Assembly: GCF_003073045.1 (NCBI RefSeq)
Contig: NC_037590.1
Location: forward strand, 13,788,311 to 13,852,310
Source: Pomacea canaliculata
Lineage: Eukaryota; Mollusca; Gastropoda; Architaenioglossa; Ampullariidae
DNA length: 64,000 bases
Direction of reading: 5' to 3'
Position 1 is the first letter of the stretch, and the number at the start of each line of letters is the position of its first letter. The position numbers and the translations under genes are program-made. The notes under the pieces were generated by a model. It made no database searches. It had not been told where the DNA came from and was given only the letters and a program-made list of their open reading frames with translations. Shown piece by piece: positions 11,342 through 23,064 of this stretch.

Positions 11342-12757
11342 TACAGGTTGATCAGAAGGTGAGGATGCTTGACCACACGCTCAAAAATATTGGTTTCCGG
11401 TCTGCGTCGTGTACCAGAAAGAGCTAGTCGCTTCACGCCGGCTGTCATCAGAAGACGAGCTTCCTGTTTCTGTTCAGGATGTCAGCGTCCGGCAATATGG
11501 GGCCCTTTCTATGTATTTATTGTCAGTGTTAAGAGACCCATCGACAGTGTTTAACATTTTTAATAAAACATGTGCTAAGTAACTGTTTGTCGGTATCGAT
11601 ATAACTCCTGTGTATTTGTTCATCAGTTGATTAAGTGATTCCTTCGAACTGCTTTTGTTTAAAAAAATAATAAAATGAACATTTAATATACTATAATATA
11701 TAAATAGTGACGTGGCAATGTCGAGTGAGGTTCTTGTGATAAGCTATAATTATAAGCGACGCAGTAACATGAGTATGTGTTGCATCACAATAACGCAAGG
11801 CGTTCCGCTGCTGCGTTTGTGCAGACCCGCATGGGGCCTGGTTGCATGAGTATTTGCATATATTGAAGTGTTCATAAATTTCAGAAAATGAACTTTCATG
11901 TAGCAAGCCAGCCATGATCAAACTGGTCAGCCCTCTTGTCTTCAAATGGAGTCTGCATCGTGAGTTCAATTCTAGACGATCCCACGCTTCTCGGCAGTTG
12001 TTTGTCAACAGCTCCCGCATCCTTTACAACTTCACAATAGTTTACATCCACTCAGTCACTACACCTTTCCGTCATCCTGTAAAATTCCGTGCGAAGGTGA
12101 AAGTTTAACCCCACCCCACCCAATCCCACTTTGAAACCCACCACTTCTATCACTTCTACTTGAGGGAAATAGGATGAGCTTGTATACTTGTGTATGGACG
12201 GAGTTTTATTTGCAAAGAGACTGCCTGAAGCTAGTGACATATAGGAAGGTCATATACGAGGTCAACTCCTGTGGAACCGTCACTCGGCATGTGACTGACG
12301 TTCTGATGATATTCGCTTTATGCCGGATGTCAGCAGCGAGCGTCCTATTGCCATTCAGGATGCCACCATCCAGCATCCCACCTGCTTCCTTGATCCTAGT
12401 ACAAGCCCTTTTACACTGGTTATTATCAGTCTAGTCCTGACAGGCAAGTTTTCCGAAACCCATTAGTAACCCGTGATCAGTGCATGATCGTGTGTCCTGT
12501 TTGCCCACAAGGAGTTAAAACTTTATTTAGAGGTGTGCTGCACTTTTAAAATTTTGCTGTGGCACAACCTCTCAGATAATAAGTAAACTAACTGCGAGAA
12601 CAGTGTAAATAAGCCGCAGTGTAAATGCTATTCATCGTGACCAAGTAAGTACAAGCTCTGTGTAAAGAGTTCGTCACCAACCAACAATCGTGCGAAAGGA
12701 TACAAACTCGTGGGACACTTTACAGTCTCGTCTGCTAGAGGCAACATCTCTTCAAAT
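11342..12757. other. Intergenic and upstream region of the Spätzle-like gene; no supported gene
   Basis: AT-rich. Open frames of up to 109 codons occur on the minus strand (11691-12020) but have no protein-like composition or splice support. The 5' UTR and promoter of the gene starting at 12758 should lie in the last few hundred bases, but I see no clear TATA box. Confidence 0.4.
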
Positions 12758-13225
12758 ATGACCAGACCAAGAACAGCCGTGACGAGGTGTCTTGTATGTA
12801 TCGTTATTTTTCTCTCTTTCTTAGATCGACGATAATCTCATATGGAACGTATCACTGGATAGAAAGCCAGAAAGATTTGTTCATCTAAATTGTCTCAAGT
12901 TTGAAAGAGTTAGCCAGCTTATAATTTATATTTGTGTTACAGATTGTTGACTGGTTGTTCTGCCTGCGTTAAATTTCGTTGACTGGTTGATGTGTTTGCG
13001 TTGCAGATCGTTGCCGTGACCTTTCTGTCCATTACAGTACTCGGGTTAGTCGCTGTCATCTTGTGGCGGGAGTTATAGTAAGGAATTTTGTTTTTTACAT
13101 CATCTTCTAAATATTAATATGTCTTCTTAATTGATTTTCATCGGTTCCTACTTTCTCTATTTCTAATCACCTGGTGATAAAAATGAAAAATGAGTTCTTA
13201 TTTTCTTTTATTTCTACACATAGTT

Positions 13226-13300
<75 letters not shown>

Positions 13301-15282
13301 GGCTGGCTGTCTGACTGTCTGTCTGTCCATATGTATAATACTGGTAATTTTTTTAAAGGAGAGCATTCCATATGATGTAGGACGTTAACGCTACACAGAA
13401 AATTATTTGCAGTTAATCTATTTTGCAAATTCCTCGCTGATCTTTCCAGTGTCACTGACCGAAACAAGATGGACAACTCATCGCCCGCCTTCGTCATGAA
13501 TGCCTTTCCTGGTTACTTCCGAACTCCAGAGGAGCAGCGGAACTACGAGCTCCTGACCTTCCAGCCACCAGAAAATACCTCCGAGGTCTTCAATGTATCC
13601 TCTAAATACAGCGCGTGCTACCAAGACTGCAACACTCCCACCGCCAACCCCTACCCCTCCTACAGAGACTCCTTTCCAATTTCAAACACGTCCTCTTTCC
13701 TGGGCCCTCTGCAGGACGTGCTTCAGACTTCGTGCTCCATCGATGACCTTGATGACCAACTGACTTTCCATAGCTGCTGCATGTCGTGAGTAACCGTGGG
13801 TCTAATGTATGAAAGGGATTACTCAGTCTAGACTTTACGAAAGTCCACTTAAAGTCTACTTCTTACATTTCGTGCTGGAGGGGAAAAAACCTTATTGTCT
13901 AGCTTCATACATTACACCCTGGGTTTTTATACTAAATTCTTCTCTTTTTTTTCTTCTTCTTCTTCTTCTTCCTCTTTATGGTTCCGGGAGAGGTAAACTG
14001 CCGTACTTTACTTCCAAGATGCGCGCCAAACTGTTATAAACTATTGCACATTTTCAAATATGCTCTTGTGGAAAAAACAATGACCGTTGGGGTAGCGGTA
14101 CAAAACAGAAAAAGAAATGTATCTGTTATTGCGATTTAATTGTCTCGTGCACAATGAGATTTAGACATCATGAAAACTACCTGAGATACCTCATAGTGGG
14201 GTGAGTTGTAGGCACCATGCAGCTACCCCACAATGCCGTGTACAGACACGATACGTCACTAAGGTGACTGCTGTGACTAGATGAGAAGATGGAAGAAGGC
14301 TGAGAGAGGCTGCAGCATGTCGCAATGATATTTATATGACATCGTAGAGGTGATTTCGCACAACGAGGAAAGAGGAAGTGACAAAGCCAGAGTACCCGGG
14401 GAGAACTATGGATGGCCGGCCCTGCAAACTACGTCACAAATCTGATAGACAGCAGTTATCTTACGTCAGCTGTATGCTCGCTGTTGTTAGCACACGTCGC
14501 TGGGCGTTCGCCGCCATTTTAACACCAGAATGACGTCAGCTTATGCTTTGTGCAGAATTATTGATTCCCTGCATCTACAGAATATGGCCGCCATGAAACT
14601 AGATGTCATTGTGTTAACACAATATTGGATTACAATGGACTTTACAGAGTGTTCTTTGTCTAAAGATTGTGTTTCTATGTGTGTGTTTCTCTTAGGATTA
14701 TGAGTTTCTTCGCACCCACTGAGCTGCCATCCGGTAAGGACAGTGAGAAAACTCTGAAAATTGCTCAGTTCTCGGATGCCAAGCAGTATTTTGAGAAAGA
14801 AGAATGCTGGTAAGACACAACGTCTGCAATAGATATCAATAAACAAGTATATGCATTACGGTAATCGTCCTGACGTTTGTTTGATATGTCACCTAGATCC
14901 CAAATACAGTATCAGCAACTATTCAATGTCCTCAAAATTTATTTTTGCTAACATTCAACTTTTTGTCATTAATTACAGTCCACTATATAGCAACCTGCAG
15001 ATGGCTTGATCAGTTTTGCGTCTAACACACACCTTATCCCAGTATAGAGTCGTTATGCTAAGAGTTTATTTGCCAACAGGTTCTGTATTGTGGCAGTTCA
15101 GAAGGATTAACACTGTTTTAATTTTTGATGCTTGCAGTCAAACTGAAGGTTGTACAATCTGCAAGTGCAAGCAGGCCTCCACCCTAGTCACGGCCGTGGT
15201 TGTGGAGTGGTCACCAAGCCCCAAGTATCGTGTAGACCTAGTTCGAGTTCCAGGCTGCTGCAAATGTGTCAATGCTGATTAG
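12758..15282 (+). CDS. Type II membrane-tethered Spätzle-like cystine-knot protein
   Basis: Five exons join in phase: 12758-12793, 13007-13077, 13450-13785, 14696-14809, 15138-15282, giving 233 aa. All introns are GT-AG (donors GTATGT, GTAAGG, GTGAGT, GTAAGA). The N-terminus is short and basic (MTRPRTAVTRCL), followed by one hydrophobic segment (IVAVTFLSITVLGLVAVILW, residues 13-32), so the predicted topology is N-in, C-out; cleavage as a signal peptide is possible. The middle is Ser/Thr/Asn-rich with N-glycosylation sites such as NTS and NVS. The last ~90 residues are cysteine-rich (SCCMS, EECCQTEGCTICKCKQ) and end RVDLVRVPGCCKCVNAD, recalling the C-terminal F-x-x-P-x-CC-x-C of Spätzle/Trunk/PTTH-type knots. 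Those ligands are usually secreted proproteins that signal through Toll or receptor kinases; a function here is inferred. Start chosen as the ATG immediately upstream of the hydrophobic exon. The family call is moderate. Confidence 0.6.
13226..13327. repeat. (GTCT)n microsatellite
   Basis: About 100 bases of CTGT/GTCT tetranucleotide repeat, slightly degenerate at the right end (GGCTGGCTGTCTGACTG). It lies in the intron just upstream of the third exon of the Spätzle-like gene. Confidence 0.95.
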
Positions 15283-15569
15283 CACTGATATTAAGTTCCT
15301 CCGTGTAAATATGACATTTCTTAATTTAACACAGTAAATATTTCGTTTGCACCCAAAGCCAAAGCATCAGCCTAACCTCGTGAAAATTATCTTCGCTTTT
15401 ACAAACGGGCGTCCTATCACTCGATCACGTGACACTGAAGTCACTTCATTACCCCAGCGCTTTATTTTGAAAGTTTTAAAATTTGATCACACCTGTAATT
15501 GATATGTAACGATTGTAGTCATTCTAACTATAAGACTACAACTCATTACCTCGTTCGTGGCATTGAAAT

Positions 15570-16610
15570 GTCACCTTCCTCAAACTTCCTCAAGACAGCC
15601 ATCGTGCGCCCACTCATATACTAAAGAAGTTCGATCTTGATGTTAATGAGTTTGTAAACTACCGTCTCTTCTAATCTTTTATTGTCTAGCACATCGATCC
15701 CCCTTATTGTCTAGCGTTACTAGTCTTAGAGGCATCATTCTGGACTCCACATCTCTATGAAGTCCCACATCTCCTGAACTAACCAAAACCCTTTCTTTTT
15801 CATCTCTAACTCCTCGCCACCATCCAACGCTTTCTGATTCTTCATGTCACTGTCAAGCTAGTTATCTCTTTTCTTCTCTCACGCCTGGATTACTGCAGCT
15901 TCCTTTTAGTTGGCACTGTCACACTCCACACCCTTCAACGCGTTCAGAACGCTTGTGTCCGTCTGGTGCTCCGGGTGCATATAACTGATCCCGTCAATCC
16001 CTTGCTTGGCTTACTTCACTGGCTGCCTATCACCGGGCTGTTTCACTTACAAACTAAACTGTCTTCACTGTCTCCATGATTACTTTCTTCTTGCCTCATC
16101 CTCCAGACTCCATTCCACCCTAGAGCGGTCCGGTGGCGCAACGGTTAGCGCTGTTAGCGCCTGTCACCAATACAGTGAAGGTTGGCTGCCCTGAGTTCAT
16201 TTCTCGTCTCGGGCACGCTGATCTTTCTCTGCACGTGGCATCTGTTTACAGGGCTGGCTGCTTGCGTAATATAGCCTTAGATGCTGACACGGCGTAAACA
16301 CCAATTCCCCCCCCCCCTCCATTCCACCCACTTCATTCTGCAGCTGATAAACTTCAATTCCATCACGGTCTGCTGGACAGCAAACCTCTGCATAGAATAC
16401 TCTCCTCATGCGCCACTCCACCAAGCTGCCTCTTTTTAATCGGTTTCAAGCGACATCTTATGACTCACACTTTCAAGTGACTTTCCAACACTTTCCAGGG
16501 TTTGGAACTATTTCATGGAATCAGTGCGCTCTGTGTCTTCTAAACTTTGAATGTTATTCATTCATCGTCAAAAGTATAACATACGAATGAATACTGTTCA
16601 CCCACAAGAG
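15570..16610 (+). mobile_element. L2/CR1-like LINE fragment, interrupted by a SINE
   Basis: Degenerate translations show landmarks of an L2/CR1-type reverse transcriptase. Near 15588 is a segment like LKTAIVRPL followed by KKFDLDVNEFVNYRP. Near 15870 is LLSRLDYC-FLLVGT, then LQRVQNACVRLVLR and LLGLLHWLPI. Around 16370-16530 is a 3' end of the type NRFKRHLMTHTF. Several frame changes and an internal deletion show that it is dead. The SINE at 16121-16316 interrupts it. Confidence 0.75.
16121..16316 (+). mobile_element. tRNA-derived SINE, copy 1
   Basis: The 5' part is tRNA-like, with an A-box-like GGTGGCGCAACGGTTAGCGC and a decayed B-box region (GAGTTCATTTCTCG). A unique body follows (CTCTGCACGTGGCATCTGTT, ACAGGGCTGGCT) and a C-run tail (ACACCAATTCCCCCC). 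It is flanked by a perfect 13-bp target-site duplication, CTCCATTCCACCC, at 16108-16120 and 16317-16329, so the ends are exact. It inserted into the LINE fragment. A related copy lies at 36202-36392 on the other strand. Confidence 0.92.
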
Positions 16611-16619
16611 AGCATAAAA

Positions 16620-19044
16620 TGCCTTCACTTTTAACCCCTGCATCAAATATGACAGCTATGAAAGTCGTCATATTATTGTATCTGTTTATTTGTATGTTTG
16701 ATATTTGTTTCTGGCTCTCTCTCTCTCTCGTATTGTCTACTGCATTGTAAGATAAAGGGTTAGTGTAATTGTTGACAGTTCTTATATTTATTTACTGGTG
16801 ATTCTAGGCTACTCATTACTTAAAAACTTATCTCTTGATGTACCTGTAAAACCACTTGTCCCTTGAAATGGACTGATTGCCTAATCCGTAAAATTCATTT
16901 GTTCATTCTGTGTCCAGTGGGCAGATACCCTTTGTATTTATATACATAAGTTATTAAGCATTTGTTACCTATAGTAAAGTTATCCGCATCAAGACTCTGT
17001 AGATAGGCGTGTAACAGGCTTTACAACAGCATGGGTCTGGAAAGCACAATTGACCTATTAACATAAAAAGTATTAGCAGAGAACAGTTATAGTATTGTCT
17101 GGCTTCATCAAGGAATAGGGGACGATGTCATGTTTGCATCGTAATTTAAAGATCGTCTCACCTGCAGTTTTTACCAAACCAGACATTCAGAAATGAAGAA
17201 TAGTGTAAAATACAAAGTGTTCTTCTTTCAGTGATTATGTGCACCCAGAGAAATATTTATTAACTGTAACATCCAGACAGCATAAAAGTGCATGGCTAGA
17301 TTAAAAACAAGAACGTGTTATGTTCCTGTTCTCAGAACTTTTACCTCTTAATAGCATAAGAGGTGGTTTGATCTTGAAGCAACATCCATCGTGCAGAGTC
17401 GGTAATGGTGAAGTTTACATGCGATACACTTATAACACCAACAATATTATTTGTAAAAAAAAGCTTCCTCCAAACTTCTATCACAGAGACAGTAAAGGAA
17501 GTACTGACACTAAGAAATGAAGATCATATTATCTCTGTAGAAAAATGCATAGGTGAAGCAAGTAAAAATAAGGAGGAAACAGTTAAAAGTTGACACAAGT
17601 GGAAAACTATTTGCTGTGCTCTAATTTAAGGTTTTGTGAACGTAGAATGTATAAAAAGGATTAAACAATTATAATATTACATGGGGTATGTGATTATATG
17701 TCTGCATTCTTGACAGACAGAATAATGTATCTCCAGAGTTTAAATGCATGATCAGACATAAATGTTTGGTGCCTGATGGTCACAGATCTGGATTTGAATG
17801 GACAGTAAATATTTATTTTTACATTTATTTTTTTTATATTCTACTTTGCTAATATTATGCTAGAATTCCCCTGTCACAAAGATTAAATAAACTGCATTAA
17901 AGGTATCACATGCCAAGTGAATCTGTCTTTCCCCTCCCTCACTCCCTCATCATTAACATCTTTACCTATCAGTTAAGATTTAACAAGTTATAGCCTGTTT
18001 TCTTATAACCTTCAGGTCAATTTATCCTTCTATAGATCAATTGGTTAGATAATATGCTTCATCTTTCCTTCAGTTCTTCCCCTTTTCTGAGTGTTTCCTT
18101 TCATACATAAGTTTACAAGTTTCATCCATGCAGCCAAAATAGCTGTTGTTGTGAGTACATGTACTATCAGAGTGATGATGGAGGAAACTAACACATGTTA
18201 GCATTTATATGTTTAAATTTTATTATCTGTATTTCCCTATTATTGTATAATACGGATAAAACTGTATGTATATACTGTTTGCAAATAAATAAGTTTGCAC
18301 GTCTGGAAATTGTCCAATGTCTTCTACTTAATCTTGAGGGACATTCAACCAATTTTTTTAATTAAAGGATTTTATTCTTTCACACAAAAATGAGCAGAAG
18401 TAGAGTTGACAAAAGTTTGTCGCTGTGACTAAATCATATTCAGGAAATGTATTTATTCTCGTCTTTTAAACTAATGTAAACTTGTATATTAGTGAATAAT
18501 AATAAATGATAATGGTGTGGGCTTTTTTAGTGTGGTATTCCAGCCAAAGCCAGGCTCTCTATGCATTGCAAACACAGAAACATAAGACAGACAAAATTCC
18601 TGTGACCCTGTAATGTTAATGGGAATGCAAGGTCATTCTGCCAGATGACATTATCGACCAAGATGTCTACAATCATTGAACTGGAACAAAACAGATCAAC
18701 AAACAAGCTTTTTTTGTCTCTGTTGACAAAATAACAGGCAAAGTTATTAATGGTGACACTGTAGCTTTGGATGCAGCGTCTGTTAGCCAACACATTCTCT
18801 TCTCCCCAGTTAAATTTATGTACATGAACTTTCCCTTTTCTATGACCCTTCAGCTCTTGTGCCCTTGGCGACAGCCTTGTTCGCAAAATCATGAAAGCTG
18901 GTCAAAGGTCACATCTCAAGAATAACGATCTAAGCCTCACGCTGAATTTTTGAGAGGATGTTTTCATATATATGTACATGAAATGTGTTGACGTGTGTGT
19001 GCGAGAGAGAGGATTTTTTTTTTTTCTTTTGGGGAAGGCGGTCT
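16620..19044. other. Intergenic; no supported gene
   Basis: AT-rich. A minus-strand frame at 18527-18892 is open for 121 codons, the longest in the region, but it matches nothing I recognise and has no clear promoter or splice context. Confidence 0.4.
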
Positions 19045-20579
19045 CAGGGCTTCTGATTACGCAAAAAATTGCGTACAGTACGCATTAAAAGTTCAGAGGA
19101 CCCCTTCAATTTTCATCAATGGGGTCCCAGGGGACCCCTTCAAATTTGGGCGAAGAACAAATACAAAATTGGGTAAGTGTAGTGTCTGACATCGTAGACC
19201 AACCTATTGTTGTCGTCTGCTGCAAGGCGAGAGTAACTTCCCTTGCACTGAGTTTGTTTTCTCTTACCAAGAAGAGTTCCATTAAAGGCCGATATCTTCC
19301 CACCGGGGGGGGGGGGGGAAGAGAGTGGTATCGTCCGTGCAAGGGAAGGTAGGAGTACACGAGGTGCGGACTGCCATCGGCCAGTCGTGTTCAATTACTA
19401 CCCGGACAAAAGGCGGGGTGGACATCACAGGCACTGCCGACTAGCATGGCAATAAATCGTCTCCCTCACCCAGTACTTGCGTAGGGTCTGAGCGTTGATG
19501 CGAAACGACTTCTGTCTGAACATTCTGTCGGGGTTAGGACTGACTGTATTCTCCATAAACAAACAAAACTAGAATTTATGAAAGAGAGAAGAATGAACAG
19601 CACAAATGACACAAACATAAAAACAACTGAATTGATCGCATAATGGTCGGGTTAGATAAGCGAAGAAAGACACAGTGTTGCAGTCGTGAATTGTTGGCCA
19701 TTTGTAAAAGTTCAAAGATTGGACTCAAACCGAGGTGTACTTTAGGTCAGTCATCGGGAGGAATGAACTGAAAGTATTAAATATTATTATCCCCTCTAAT
19801 GAGTAAAGAAAGATGTAAGGAAAGACAGTATGTTCAGATAGAAGCCGTTTCGCCTCACTTTTCTTAGACCCTACATCAAGTACTAGTCGGCTGAGAAAGG
19901 CGTTTTATTGCTAAATATAGTTTGCAACTGAAACTCGTTTAATTTATTTGTACAGTTTCAAACACCTTCGATCCCCCTTCATCTCATGATTTACGTAACA
20001 TTCAGAATCCACTGAGTGTCACTGAGCTGAGGGCGTCACGTCATGCCGAGGTTCGCTTTTCTACCTTGCACCAGTTTTTTTTTATCCCAACTTTTATACT
20101 TTTAGCAACGTGCCACCTCTCGTTGATGTTTCTTACAACTCTAGTTCTCACTAACTTATTAATTGCCAGGTTACGGTCGAGAACTTCCTCTTGAATGATG
20201 GCATCTGAGGCATTCATACTTTCATACATCCTCTCCCATCCACCACCAGGTGCAGCTTATTTAACTGATTTCAAAGATGTCGCTGACAGCGTGGTTAAAT
20301 TCATTGCCTTAGAAACGGAAAGAAAGTGAGCAGCCCAAGTACAATGAGCATAAGCTCATCACAGATGCTTGCACAGACTTCACGGCACAGAAATCTCGCC
20401 GTTTCTGACTAGACATTACAGTGCTTGGTGTGCCTGAAAGGCAGTTGAACAAAGTATGTTGATTTGTTGATTTTTTTCTACATTGTAAAGGGACCCCACA
20501 GAGTTAGCCTGGGACCCCTTAGAAATCTGAGGAAGGGGTCCCTGGGACCCCAAAGAATTTAGCCTTAGCAGAAGCCCTG
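19045..20579. mobile_element. 1.5-kb DNA transposon with CAGGGCTTCTG ends, 5-bp target-site duplication
   Basis: The left end reads CAGGGCTTCTGATTACGC. The right end, read on the opposite strand, is CAGGGCTTCTGCTAAGGC, an inverted terminal repeat that stays clear for about 11 bp. The flanks carry the 5-bp duplication GGTCT (19040-19044 and 20580-20584). The subterminal regions contain repeated GGACCCCTT/GGGGTCCC motifs. The short element at 58481-58643 shares both ends. No full transposase is visible. A minus-strand stretch at 20041-20229 reads NINERWHVAKSIKVGIKK, which could be a transposase remnant. CAGGG ends with a 5-bp duplication fit a hAT-like family (hAT5 type); this is inferred from ends alone. 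Confidence 0.85.
19303..19318. repeat. Poly-G run
   Basis: About 14 consecutive G bases inside the 1.5-kb transposon. Confidence 0.8.
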
Positions 20580-21769
20580 GGTCTTTTTATTTTACTCGCT
20601 ACTTTTGCATGCTCTGAATGGGCTCATGATCTGTAAAAAGGGAAGCTACTCTGAAAAAATAAATCACAATGGATTACCGCACTTGGCGTGTTCCTGTCAT
20701 GCTCACAGAGGCACCTGCCATATCTGGAAACCCACGTTATTGCCGGTGAGTGCTTGCTTCACGTCCTGCAATTCTGTGTACCCCCCTCCCCTTTTAGCTG
20801 GTCTTAAAGAAACTGGTTTTATTGCATCACACTGACTCATGTAGATCAATCTGAAAAAGATACAAAAAATTCGTTTGTGCATCGATCTGCTAAATCTGGA
20901 ACTAAATAATTTCGGATAAGCATCGCCAGACAGGCTTGAGATGCCTAATCGACAGCTTTAAAAAATAACAGAGGGTTTGTTTACATACCTTTGTCTTTAC
21001 CGATCGTATAATATTTTAAGTTTTCATTTCATTTTATTAGTATAATGAATCTTACATACGGCTATTATACATCTGTTTACGATGTCAAGATGATGATTTG
21101 TTAAAAACATTCAAAAATTGTCCTTTATAATAACACTATTTCAGTGAAATAATCTTAAATAAGCATTAAAATCATTGAAACTATTTTGTTTCCATCCATG
21201 TGAAAACAGCTTGTGCTGCTCTTAATTTTTTTATTTATTATTATTCAAATGAAAAGAATATATCTATTCCCGATCCTCTTCAACAAAGTCGTACCATACC
21301 ATGGTGGGAGGGGGGGGAGGAGAAATAATGGACAAAATCTCACATTACACCCCCATTCATATAAAAACTCTTCAGATGCACTCTTACAGTTAGGTCCACT
21401 GTAAGCTACAATTATTATTGAGGTAGCATTTATTATCGTCAGAATATTTCCATGTTCAGCTATTCCTTGGTGATGCTTATTTAATGTGAATTTACATGTT
21501 TACACATTAATGACTCTAAAACTTTCATTTGCTATCTTGCAAAACAAGCTGTAATAGTGTGTTGTTATGCAACTACATTCACTGACACAGCAAATAGTCA
21601 TAAGATCAACCTTTTCTTCAATAGTTCTATTAAATGGTCTTATTGGCTACCTACCCAGGGAGATCCATGTAAAATGTCAAAGTCAGAGACAAGGCACCAT
21701 CACAAAGCCTTGTGATTGTTTTATAGTGGCTGAAAATTTTGAATTTTGCCTTTTTCTTTAACAGCAGAT
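20580..21769. other. Upstream region of OLA1; non-coding exon not located
   Basis: AT-rich. The first OLA1 coding exon is preceded by a splice acceptor (TTCTTTAACAG) near 21764, so a 5' UTR exon and promoter should lie upstream. I could not place them. Confidence 0.4.
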
Positions 21770-23019
21770 ATGGCACCTAAGAAAAAGGATGATGCTGCAA
21801 AGGCACCTCAGCTTATTGGACGAATGGGAACCAACCTCAAAATTGGCATTGTTGGTCTGCCAAATGTGGGGTATGAGATTACTGCATTGAACTATCTTTC
21901 TTCCATTCTAAGAAAAAGAAACATGCTAACAATGATTCTATAGTTCTTTTACTGGTAAATTTTGTAGTCTCATGTGATCACTGGAGTTTGCATGTTACAT
22001 AAATTACACTTCTCACTATCGGTCAAATGTGCAGCTGCTAAGTTTACAACATTTGTGTAATATTCATTGTTCCAGGAAGTCAACATTTTTCAATGTTTTG
22101 ACAAAAAGTGCAGCTTCAGCAGAAAATTTTCCATTTTGCACTATAGATCCCAATGAAAGTAAGTTTTTATGTCAGTTAAATTTATGATTCTAACAGACTT
22201 GGCCTTGTGTGCCACTGTTGTCATACAACTTCTGGTCACTCCATATTATCAGCAGTCAGTAAATTTCCAATGTCCAGTGAGTTAATGTGTGGCACAGTGA
22301 ATGCTGGCTGAGGTCGATAGCTGCACAATTTAACCTGACATATTTTCTGTTTTTGTGTGTCAGAAAGAGAAAAAGTTCACTCAGATTTGCTTTATTTTTC
22401 ATTTGTTACTACAAAGTTAATTATGTTTAGTACATGATTCCAGGTAGAGTGCCAGTTCCAGACAAGCGATGGGAGTATCTAGTTGAGCACTACCAGCCTG
22501 ACAGGTGAGATCTGAGTGACACTTCACATGTGTAACTTATTCTAAAGATTGCAGATACAATGGAACCTTGGCTAATGACCACAATACATTCTGGCAAGTT
22601 GGTCGGTACCCGAAATGTTTGGTATCCGAAGCAGTTTTTCCCATAAGAAATAAGGGAAATATATTTAATTGGTTCCCAGCCCCTGTTGACTCGCTAATAT
22701 ATGAAAGTTACAGGCTTTATAGGTATGTTTTTAAAAATGATGACAGTTATAATGCAATATAAAGGAGTTAAAAAGACATAAAAACACTAAAGAAAGCATT
22801 TACTCAAAAGAAAACAATTAGTAAACATAAGAAAACTTACCATTTTGACTGCAATGTAATGGCGTGGGGGGATGGAGGTATGGGGAGGAAGGGGTGGAAT
22901 TACTGCTTGGAGGGGGAATCCCCCCCATTGAGAGCATGTGGCATTGTAAAATCGGGGGGACTTCCATTTTCTGTTGCTTTGAGGTTGAAGGAAAAAACTT
23001 GTCTACTGTGTGTTGCTTC

Positions 23020-23064
<45 letters not shown>

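Noticed and set aside
13190-13497. Cys/Leu/Ser and Asp/Arg/Gln repeat proteins
   Set aside because: Produced by the (GTCT)n microsatellite.
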